Below, in pieces: positions 21,810-31,900 of a stretch of DNA of 64,000 bases; within the stretch, counting starts at the first letter, position 1; each line of letters starts with the position of its first letter. This DNA comes from Tetradesmus obliquus (Eukaryota > Chlorophyta > Chlorophyceae > Sphaeropleales > Scenedesmaceae). The notes beneath the pieces were generated by a model. That model did no database searches. It saw only the letters and a program-made list of their open reading frames with translations, and had not been told where the DNA came from. A program made the position numbers and the translations under genes. Location of the stretch: contig CP126191.1 of NCBI GenBank assembly GCA_030272155.1, positions 3,246,501-3,310,500 of the forward strand. The letters run 5' to 3'.

Positions 21810-24253
21810 AGGCCTGCGCTGGTGGTGATGATGCTGGTGCCGCTCATCCCGGAGACCCCCAACAGCCTCATCCAGCGGGGGAAGCTGGACGCAGGCAGGG
21901 CGGCGCTGCAGGAGATCCGCGGGCAGCTGTACAACGTGGACGTTGAGTTTGCCGGCATACTCAAGGCAGCAGGCATCTCAGCCACCACAAAGGTGCGAGG
22001 GAATACACCGCATGGCGAACTTAGGCTCAATGGGACGGCAGCATCAGGGTGCACACCTGGACCCACGTAAGCTGCCTAAATTGCAAAGCTGCATGCTGGC
22101 ATGCACCTCGCTTTGTGACAACTGGCATCCAGATGCTGCGTTTGCGGTGTCGTGGCAGCTTCTCAAGCCTGGCCCTGCAACATGCATGCACCTCGCCCGC
22201 AACTTGCATGCAACTGCTGCGTGCATGTGCTCTGGTGCTGCCCGCTGTGCTGTGCGCATGCAACTGCCTCATGCTGCTTCCGCTGCTGGCTGTGCTGCAA
22301 CTGCCTCATGCGTGTGCTCTGCTGCTGCTTCTGCTGCTGGCTGTGCTGCAACTGCCTCATGCGTGTGCTCTGCTGCTGCTTCTGCTGCTGGCTGTGCTGC
22401 AACTGCCTCATGCGTGTGCTCTGCTGCTGCTTCTGCTGCTGGCTGTGCTGCAACTGCCTCATGCGTGTGCTCTGCTGCTGCTGTGGTGTATGGTGCAGCG
22501 GCCGCCGCACCAGCTGCACGTGTTGTTCAGGCGGCAGCAGCTGCCGCCGCTGCTGCTGATGCTGCTGCTGACGGTGCTTCGGGAGTGCATGGGCGCTGAC
22601 ACTGTGCGGCTGTTCTCTCGGCCTTTCTGGCAGGCTATGCACTGGAGCCACAGCAGGCGCGGCTTCTTCTACCAGCAGGCAGAAAGTGCAGTGTACCTGG
22701 GAGGTGAGGCAGCAGCTGTCGCTGCCAGGTGAGCCGCAGCAGCAAACATAGTGTATGGCATGAGTCACCCAGCAGGTGCTGGGTCGGCTTCTGGTGCAGA
22801 CCTGAGGCAGCTGTGGCCTTGATGCAGGTTGTTGTCAGACGTGTTTGATGCCCCATGGGCCCAGCTAGCCGCCGCACACACCTGTCTTGCTTTCTCTGCT
22901 GGCTGTCCACAGACTCAATCCGGGTTTCAAGCTCGAGCTTGCAGCTGTAGTCCTGATCCAATGGCTGCCGCCGCGCTGGTGCCTGCTGCCCTGCTGTTCT
23001 TGGTCATGTCTGCGTGCACTTGCAGCTGTGGTGCTGTCCATCTTTGTCATTGACAGCTGGGGCAGGCGCCCGGTGCTGGCTCTCAGCGCAGCAGGCTGTG
23101 GCGCAGGCTTTCTGGCTGCCTCCATCGCCACAGTCTTCAAGGGCAGGCTCGCACCCAATGCAGTGCCAATTGGGCTGCAGGCAGCCATGTATGTGTCGAT
23201 GATCGTGTCATATGTGAGTGCAAGTGTCCAGGGAGTGTGGTGCAGCAGCGCTTGCTGTTGTTCTGCCTCAGACATGCCTGCAGCAGCACTTGTTTTCTGT
23301 CACAGCTTGCCTGGCCTCCTGGTAGCAGTGTCACTAGTTGCTCCAATATTACACAGCCAGCACCTGCCAGGTAGCACAGTGTAGTTTTGACCGAAAGTAC
23401 GGACTGCCATCAGCTTCCCGCATTGCTCACCAGGGTCTGCTGCACAGATTGTTCCTGCGCTGCCTTGCAGCAATCACTGCTCTACAGCCCTCTCTAGCAG
23501 CACTGGTGCCCTGTACTGCGCTGCGCTGCGCTGCACTGCGGGCCCGCACCCGGGTGGCACCCTCTTTGTACAACGCTGACCGCACTGTGTGATGCCTGCA
23601 AACCACTTGCATCAAGGACCTTTCTTCTACACTGTCTGCACTCCAGAGCTCCTACGTGGCTGGTGTTGCTGGCGGCTACTGGCTGCTGATGGCTGAGCTG
23701 TTCCCACTGGCCACGCGGCCCCTGGCAGCCAGCCTGCTCACAGGCCTGGTCATGCTCACCTACGGGGTGACCAGCCTGGTGGCGATGCCGCTGGTGTGCG
23801 TGGTGCAGCTGGGGCTGCTGCTGTTCTACGCTGGCAGCAACCTGCTGATGCTGGTGCGTGGTTCTCGCGTGTGGACAAAAGAGCAGCTGCTGGGAGTGAG
23901 CTGTGACCGGGTTGTGTGCAAGTCGGGTGTAGGTAAAAAATAGTCGATTGCGCAGGTGCATGGATGCCATGCGGCCTTGCATGTTGATGTGGGCATTGGT
24001 TGTGCACCTCGACACTGCTTGACAGTGCATTTGCAACTTGCTTTACGACTGTACCTTGAACAGAAACGCGGCTCATGCAGCTGCTGTGTGCAATCATCCA
24101 GTGCATTCACACCAGTGTATCATGCCCTGTGCTGTCGCTTGTGTCTGTGCTGCTGCAGCTGGCGGTGCTGCTGCTGCTGCCGGAGACAAAGCAGGTGGCG
24201 CTGGAAGATGTGTGCACAAAGTTCCAGCAGCACTGGCTGTGGAGGCGCTTCAC

Positions 24254-24318
<65 letters not shown>

Positions 24319-24716
24319 GATACGATAGACGGGGGCATCAACACAGTTACAACGCTTCATTGGGGCGGGGTCATGATGCACAAAGGCCTAGACCACCTGA
24401 GGGGGCACTGCACAGCTCAGCAGGACAGCACAGTACTGCTGCAGAAGCTGCTGCAGTTCGTGGACCACAGCAGCAGCAGGGGCTTGGCGCCGTTTTGCCG
24501 GGTGACAGCAGCGCAGCAGGCCAGCAGCAGCAAGCTGGACCCGAGGGCAGTGGCAGCAGCAGCAGCGGGCTGGCTGGTTTTGCAGCACGCGCGTGGCACA
24601 TGCCACCAGCGCAAGCGCCTGCTGCAGACAGGAGGGGTGCGTCCAGAGCACTGTCGATGCAGCCAGCAGGCACTATGTCACTGGATTTGGAGGAGTTCAT
24701 GTATGGAAGGCGGTAG
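19464..24716 (+). CDS. STP/HUP-type MFS sugar transporter, divergent, polyQ tail; 5' end not resolved
   Basis: Supported exons: 19464-19511, 19898-19947, 20253-20361, 20503-20681, 20944-21122, 21812-21992, 22499-22703, about 23027-23212, about 23646-23850, and about 24160-24716. All joins up to 22703 agree in phase. Family marks are VSLMVGYLKGYTSGG (TM1), GWVMRSQGRRLSI (the G-x3-[DS]-x-GRR loop), IPETPNSLIQRGK (PESPRWL equivalent), IDSWGRRPVL, WLLMAELFPLATRPLAA, and LLLLPETKQVALEDV followed by QHWLWRRF, which is the STP/HUP hexose-proton symporter ending. The expected location is the plasma membrane. After this comes an unusual ~150-residue tail with 21 Gln in a row and a Ser/Ala/Gln-rich stretch ending EEFMYGRR. 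Several loop residues depart from the family consensus, so substrate cannot be inferred. The first exon with the start codon and the exon around 22830-23026 were not placed. Confidence 0.8.
20152..20247 (+). repeat. (CTG/TGC)n run of about 32 units at an intron 3' end
   Basis: An uninterrupted TGC/CTG run of about 96 bases ends in CTGCCGCAG, which is the acceptor of the transporter exon starting at 20253. The repeat therefore occupies the place of the polypyrimidine tract. It is the longest triplet run in the window. Confidence 0.95.
21079..21590 (+). repeat. Tandem duplication of exon end plus intron start, ~260-bp unit
   Basis: The segment 21079-21330, which holds the last ~40 bases of a transporter exon, its GTGAGT donor and the start of the intron, recurs at 21339-21590. 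Both copies contain CTGTTCCCGCTGTGGTGAGT. The second copy therefore contains an exon fragment and a second, GTGAGT-type donor inside the intron. Divergence between copies is clear, so the event is not very recent. Confidence 0.85.
21727..21811 (+). repeat. (CTG)n run, about 27 units, at an intron 3' end
   Basis: A CTG run with one TTG interruption runs straight into the CTGCAG acceptor of the transporter exon that starts at 21812. Confidence 0.95.
22275..22482 (+). repeat. 51-bp minisatellite, four copies
   Basis: The unit containing GCTGTGCTGCAACTGCCTCA recurs at 22289, 22340 and 22391 and once more, at an offset of 51 bases. The unit is a multiple of three and stays open in the frame that continues into the next transporter exon (17-residue Leu/Cys-rich unit). 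The TGCAG acceptor at 22494-22498 makes it more likely to be intronic. Confidence 0.9.
24255..24317 (+). repeat. (CAG)21 run encoding polyglutamine
   Basis: Twenty-one CAG codons in a row lie in frame in the last transporter exon, just after WLWRRFTQ, so they encode a polyglutamine run in the cytosolic C-terminal tail. Confidence 0.95.
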
Positions 24717-25558
24717 GCTTCCTGTTTTGGTCGTGAGCATGCCATGCCGTGCTGTGCAAGCATACTGAGCTGGTTGCTGCACTGACTGGCACTGCACTTG
24801 CGTGCTGCGTGCAAGGTGCTAGTAGGTTGCCAAGACAATCAATTTATGCAGTGCTCCTGGGAGATTTGAAAGAGTGCAACTGAACATGTCTTCACGAATG
24901 GATCTGGTGTTTGATCACTCGTGAGTGCACCACTTTGCTGGGCAGCAGAAGCATGCCCCTGAACAGGCTGTGGAGGTTGAATGTGAAGTGTCAATGCACA
25001 TAGCCTGCCAACCTCTAGATCGGCACCTGCAGTGTGACATCAAAATGTGTTTTGAGCGTCTTGGCAGCCATGCTTGCGCCACCTGCGGCAAACCTCACGA
25101 AAGCAGCAGCAGGCAGTCACTGCGTGCTCTGCGTGGAGAATCACTACACTGAGCGAAACTGAAGCTCATCCTAGGCAGACAGAAAGGATATTTGAATTAC
25201 AAAGTTATGCCATCATCAATGGGTACGTGGTGCCAGCCGCCTGGCGTACAAACGTGTCGAAGTAGTGGGAGTCAAGCTTTCGTGATGCCGCCGCTGGGCA
25301 CACCACGTTGTTCGCGTTAAACATACTAGATGTCTTTCGTTACCTGCAAAAAGCTTTACGACGTTGTAACGCAGCACCTGCTAAACACGCGACCTGAATA
25401 ACATGCCAGGTGTCGGTCTCTTATGCTGTTGTTGCCGGAAAGGCTGCCAGAATAGTGCGAGACATCAGATTAAGGTGACACAAGTTTTATAAGAGTCTGA
25501 TCAGAAGCGGAAAGAGCAGCAAGTTGTCGAGGGAAGCAGATCACGCTAAGGTCGCCCC
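24717..25558. other. Intergenic region
   Basis: This 842-base gap lies between the transporter stop codon and the transhydrogenase start codon. It should contain the transporter 3' end and the transhydrogenase promoter. The part from 25240 to 25550 is free of CAG/CTG runs. No gene was recognised. Confidence 0.5.
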
Positions 25559-28500
25559 ATGCAGCAGACGCTGAGGTCCGGCTGTGCGCAGACTGGCCTA
25601 GGCAGGAAGCATGTAACGCCATGCTGCGCTCTGCCCAAGGTGCAGACGAGGCCTATGGCGAGTCTTGCCAGGTGGGTGTTCCGGCAGTTCGACACCAACA
25701 CCACCCACACTCTAGGCACTGGTCAAGGGACGTTGGCATGGCTACTTATAGAACCATATAGTCTATAGCAACTGCAAGCTTGCCCACTTGCGACAGAGAT
25801 CTGACCGACTGCTCTTCTGCCTGCAGGCCTGCTGCTCGCGCCCTTTCCGGCAAGGCCACAGCACGTCTGCCCGTTGCTAGCAGGCGTTGTGGTCCAGCCT
25901 CAGTGTCCAGGCGTGCCCTGCACGTGGTCAACTATGTTGCGGAGCACGCACCTGTCGCATACAAGGACTTGGTGCTCGGTAAGTGAACCGCAAAACGTTT
26001 CCAGTGCCCTGCAGTCCCTGATCTGTTTCGGTATAGTTTCTTAGCAGCTGATTTTATGTGTTGCCGCAGGCGTGCCCAAGGAGACCTTCGCTGGCGAGAA
26101 GCGCGTGGCCATCACCCCGACAGTTGTGAAGACGCTGCTCAAGGCAGGCTTCAAAGAGATCCGTGTGGAGAAGGGCGCAGGAGAGGCCTCCGAGTTCACG
26201 GTAAGGCCAACTTGCTGGCATCTGCAGCTGCTGTGCATGTGCTGTAGCAGCAGTACACCGCCGCTGCTGCAGCAGGCGGTTGCCCATCCTATGACACACT
26301 GCCAGACACAAACGGGCCTGGAGTGTGCATGGAGACATGCATATCATACAAAGGATCATAAGAGTGACTTGATCATTGGATCAACTTTCATTGCGCATGC
26401 CTGCAGGATGACGAGTACGCTGCTGCTGGCGCCAGCATTGTGGACCATGCCGCCAGCTTCAAGTCCGACATCGTGCTCAAGATCAGGCCGCCCAGCCTGG
26501 AGGAGGCAGACATGCTCAAGGAGAGGGCCAAGTGAGTTTCACTGCTTGCACACGCTGATGCAGCTTATGCTGCGGCTAGTAAGCGATCAAAGCGGGTGCG
26601 CCGTACGTGCTGCTGTTGCTGTTGTAGCTGCACTGTGCACCCTGGATTCAAGTGCTCCCATGCTGCATATGCACTCACCTGGTGCTCCTGCCACTGCTGC
26701 TGCCGCTGCTGCTGCTGCTGCTGCAGGCTGATTAGCTACATCTACCCCTCCCGCAACCAGGAGCTGGTGGACAGGCTAGCGGCCAAGAAGGCCACAGTCA
26801 TCGGTGAGTGCGCTGGGAACATTGCGTTCTTTATCAGTGGACAGTGCTTTAGCCCGCTGCACACACAGCAGCAGGCAGGTGCTCACACGCATGCGGCACG
26901 CATGGCCCACATGATCTGTGTTGAAGCGCTAGGCTGGCTGTTGCAAGGGGCGTGGCAGCTGCAGCCGTGAAAGTGTAGTGTATACGTAACAGCATTGGCA
27001 GGGCTGGGGCAGGGGATGCGCAGCGATGGCATGGGGCAGGCGCAGCGCCAGCAGTCGCAGCTGTGCTGCTGCGTGCGGCGGCCGTCACAGTGCATACACA
27101 CAGGTGGTTTGCGAGACCAGCGCTTGTTGCTACGGTCTCGGGAAGCGACAATAGGTTGCTGGCAGCAGCACCCATGGTGCTCGGCAGCGGCTACACTGCT
27201 ACACGTGCGTGTGAAAACAACCCACGCTCATTGCATGGCGGCTAAGCATGCGCTGCTGCTTTGCTGCTGCTGCAGGTATGGACTGCATCCCCCGCACGCT
27301 GAGCAGGGCCCAGACCTTTGACTCCCTCAGCTCCATGGCCAACATCGCCGGCTACAGGTGCGGTGCTCGCTAAGTAGCGCTACAACTGCTAGAATCAGCA
27401 ATCGGCAAGGCCAGTGATTTGCATGCACAGCTGTGCCGCAAGGATGGGCATCACTGCAACTTTACGCAGGTTCCAGCGGGTGTATGGGTTGCATGCTGGC
27501 AGCATCGCAGCCCGCACACGTGTATATATATCCTCCGCATTAAAGCGAGCAAAGCCAGCAATGCCTGCTGCTGCAATGCTGCGCCGCAGGGCCGTGATCG
27601 AGGCCGCGCACCACTTTGGCCGCTTCTTCACGGGCCAGATTACTGCTGCCGGCAAGGTGCCGCCCGCCAAGGTGCTGGTGATTGGTGGCGGCGTGGCGGG
27701 CCTGGCTGCCATTGGCTGCGCGAAGAGCATGGGCGCGATTGTGCGCGTGTTTGACACGCGCGAGGCGGTGCGCGAGCAGGCCAAGTCGCTGGGCGCGGAG
27801 TTCCTCACGGTGAGTTGGTGGCTTGAGGGGCAGAAGTGGAACAGAACGGCCTGCAGACATGGCGCGGGGTACACCGGCAGCTCGGCTTGCAGGTTCTGTG
27901 GCCGCATGGAATGGGGTGGCGAGTATGCTGGGGCGGGGCAAAGCTAGCTGCTGCTGCTGCTCATGGCGGTTTGTTGATATTCTGCTGCTGCTGCTGCTGC
28001 CGTGTACAGGTGGACATTGAGGAGTCTGGTGAGGGCCAGGGCGGTTACGCTAAGGAGATGAGCAAGGAGTTCATCGAGGCTGAGGTGCGGGGCCGGCTTT
28101 GGTGTAGCATCGCTTGAAGTGTAGCATCGCTGCTTTTCAACAGGCGTGCAGGCCATGCAGCAGCACCAACATGTGGCAGATGCATAACGGGCAGCACCAA
28201 CATGTGGCAGAACATGTGCTTCAACAGGCGTGCAGGGCATGCAGCAGCACCAACATGTGGCAGATGCATAACGGGCAGGAGAGGGGTCAGGCAGCAGCTG
28301 AGGTGGGGGGTTACACTGGCAAGGGAGCAGACTGGCCAGCAAGCAGCAGCAACATGGCCAGACTCGCAGTGGCCGTGGCTTTGACCTTGCTACTAGTGCA
28401 TGGATGTGTAGGGTTCAGCCATTGCATTGAAGTGCATGGTTTGGAAGACTTATGTGCACTGCAAACATGTGACGCATTTTCGCTCCCAGCCTTTTGCCGG

Positions 28501-28942
28501 CTAACGTCCTGCTGCTGCTGCTGCTGCTGCTGCTGCCTTGGACTGATTGCACCTCTCGTTTCAACTGCAGATGAAGCTGTTTTCGGAGCAGTGCAAGGAG
28601 GTGGACATCATCATCTCCACGGCCCTCATCCCGGGCAAGAAGGCGCCCCTGCTCATCCTGCCCGAGTTTGTGGACAGCATGAAGCCAGGCAGTGTGCTGG
28701 TGGACCTGGCCGCAGAGGCCGGAGGAAACATCGGATACACACAGGTGAGAGTTTGTGCTGTCTGCGATCTCTAGCAAGCCTCATTTTGTATGTAGCTGCT
28801 GATGTTGTGCATTGGTGCTGTGTCCTTTGCAAGCAGAAGTAGCAGGGTGACGCGGAACATGGTGTGGCAGGCAGTTGGTGACCGAGGTGCGCTGTGCGTC
28901 AGCACACTGCTCAGTGTATAACATCCTGAATCACTCGCTTTT

Positions 28943-28976
<34 letters not shown>

Positions 28977-31900
28977 AGCCCAACGAGGTGGTCAAGACCC
29001 CTCATGGCCAGGTGGTGATCGGCTACACCGACCTGCCCAGCCGCCTGCCCACGCAGAGCAGCACGCTGTTCAGCAACAACATCAGCAAGTTCCTGCTGTC
29101 TATGGGCCCCTTCACCACCGGCAAGAAGGACGAGTTTGTGATTGACTACGATGATGAGGCGGTGCGTGGCTGTAGAAGGGAGTTGCAGCAGCAGCAGCAG
29201 CAGCAGCTAACAGCAGGGAGGCGGTGCAGTTATGTCCAGGAAATAGTGTGTTGGTATCAGCGCAGTGCAAGGGTGGGGAGGCAGGGGCAGTTGAATGCAG
29301 CAAACCCTGAAACAGCAATACAGTCAAGTGCCTGTCAAACAAACTGCACAGGATCGCACTGCGGAACTAGCAGCAGCTGCAGCAGGACAAACCCTCACAT
29401 GCAAGGCATGCAGCGCACAGGATGGTGATCAGGCATCAACTCCACTGTCCTTGCTCACCCTGCCGCTGCTGCTGCTGCTGTTGCAAACACATTCACACAC
29501 ATCCACACATCCTAACAACAGGTGCGTGGCGCGCTGGTGCTGGACGAGGGTGAGATGCGCTGGCCAGCGCCTGTCTCAGCAGCCCCCGCTGCTGCCCCGC
29601 CACCACCTAAGCCCAAGGAGGAGGCAAAGGGCCCCAAGGACCTCTACCCGCAGACCCTGCAGGGCGCCCTCACCACCACCGGCGCTGCTGCTGCCACGCT
29701 GGCTATTGGCGCTGTCTCGCCGAACCCTGTGTTCAGCAGCATGCTGACTAAGTTTGGCCTGGCCAGTATCTGCGGCTACCAGACTGTGTGGGGTGTCACT
29801 CCTGCGCTGCACAGCCCTTTGATGAGTGTGACAAACGCAATCTCCGGCCTCACTGCTGTGGGTGGTATGGTGCTGGCTGGCGGCGGTGTTATTCCCGGGA
29901 ATGCGGCTCAGGGGCTGGCGGCCCTGGCAGTGCTGGCGAGTGCCGTGAACATTGGCGGAGGCTTCACCATCACGCAGCGCATGCTGGACATGTTCAAGAG
30001 GCCAGATGATCCCATTGAGCACAACAACCTGTACGCCATCCCAGGTGCGTGTGGTGTGGTGGCCCGGACGTCTGGATGCTGTGCGTCTCCCTTGCTGACA
30101 GCAAGCAGCTGCTGACGCGTGGCATGAATTGCAGCACCTGCCGATGTGATATATGCACCTGCTGCTGCTGTTTCGGAACCTCAAATTGCCAGCACACAAA
30201 GCAAGGCATAAAGAAAGAACGTGCCGTTGTTTGCTTGTTGCTCCCCAGCAGCCGCGCTGGTCGGTGGCTGGGCCATCTCTCCCAACATACGGCGAAGCAA
30301 AGCACTGACTTGAACCTGCGGTTGTTACTTAATCTCTTGTTATTGCAGCCGCCGCGCTGCTGGGTGGCTGGGCAATCGGGCGCTACCTGGGCATCGATGA
30401 GGTCACCAGCGCCACCTACCTGGTCAGCTCTGCGCTGTGCATCTCCGCCATCGCCTGCCTCAGCAAGCAGGAGAGCGCGCGCACCGGCAACGCGCTGGGC
30501 CTCATCGGCGTGAGCGGCGGCGTGGTGGCAACGCTGGGAGGGCTCAACACTGACCCCGGCACTTACGCACAGGTGGGTGGCCTGGGCTTCAAACCTCACC
30601 ATGGAAAAGTGGCAGGCTGCGCTTGATGCTGGTGGTCTGGATGTCACCAGGTGCTTCTGCCGCTTGCAGCTGTAGTAGTTGCAGGTCATGTCGGGCAATC
30701 TTCACATAACAAACGTATGACTGTGTCAACTGCACACGCTTCTTCACATTGCTGCTGCTGCTGCTGCTGCTGCTGCAGGTCATCGCCAGCCTGGGTGCAG
30801 GCGGCCTGGTGGGCAACCAGATTGCCAGCCGCATCAATATCACCGACCTGCCGCAGATGGTGGCGGCCTACCACTCCCTGGTGGGCCTGGCTGCTGCGGT
30901 GACCTCCATTGCCAACATCATGCTGCTGGCTGAGGCCGGGCACGACATGGACGGCGTGCACATGGTGACAGCCTTCCTGGGCGACATCATCGGCGCCATC
31001 ACGCTGACGGGCTCGGTGAGTTTTGGATCGGCTGCACTCTCCTGGCTGCAGGGCAGTAATGCAGCTACATTGTAGATATTTGCAGGTCACGCATCGCGAG
31101 CACAATGCAACATAATGAGTAGTCAATGGCTAGAGGTGGTAACGCAGCTACAGGGCAGTTTGCGGCGCCATCACGCTGACGGGTGAGTGCTTAAGTTTGT
31201 AGATGTGCTTGGTGGCACTCGGTGATGCAGCAGCAGATGGGTTGTTGGCTGCCATTGCCTGCTTGCTGTTATACCTGTTCGCGACGACAGCCGAGCACTG
31301 CCGCAACCACCTGTGTCCTGAACCGCCAAACCCCTTTCCTGCAAACTTTCCTGCAGGCCGTGGCCTTTGGCAAGCTGCAAGGCATCCTGGACAGCAAGCC
31401 GCTCAACCTGCCTGGCAAGAACGCGCTCAACCTGGCAATGCTGGGCGCAGTGCTGACCTGCGGCGGGCTGTTCCTCACCACAGGGGACCCCCAGTTTGGC
31501 GTGGCCATGCTGTGGGCGACTGCGGCAATCGGTGGCGTGCTGGGCGCACACCTGACCGCGTCCATCGGTGAGCGGCATGCCGCATTTTGCGGAAGCACTG
31601 TCTTAGATGTGTGCTAGTGTGTGTTGCGATATTCAAAAGTGCATACGCGCCTGTATGTATCCCATCCCATCCCATCTACATAATGGATAGCTGCATGCTT
31701 GCTGCCATCTGTTGCATGCACTCTGGCTGTGCTCACTCGCAGCCTCCCTTGCTTGCCCTGCTCTGCCCCGGCTGATCCCTCTCTCCCTACAGGTGTGTCC
31801 TAACCCGTTTTTTTTGTGTGATCCATGCAGGTGGTGCCGACATGCCTGTGGTCATCACGCTGCTCAACTCCTACTCCGGCTACGCGCTGTGCGCTGAGGG

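Noticed and set aside
21678-22070. Poly-Cys and poly-Leu open frames over the CTG runs
   Set aside because: They come from reading the CTG/TGC microsatellite in other frames; the real exon begins after the acceptor at 21811.
24925-25152. 75-codon frame with CATCGKPH, suggesting a zinc knuckle
   Set aside because: There is a single short Cys pair, no second half of a finger, no splice context, and it lies in the promoter region of the transhydrogenase.
20152-30778. CTG runs considered as a CRISPR-like array
   Set aside because: There are no spacers, the units are plain triplets, and they sit at intron ends of a nuclear genome.
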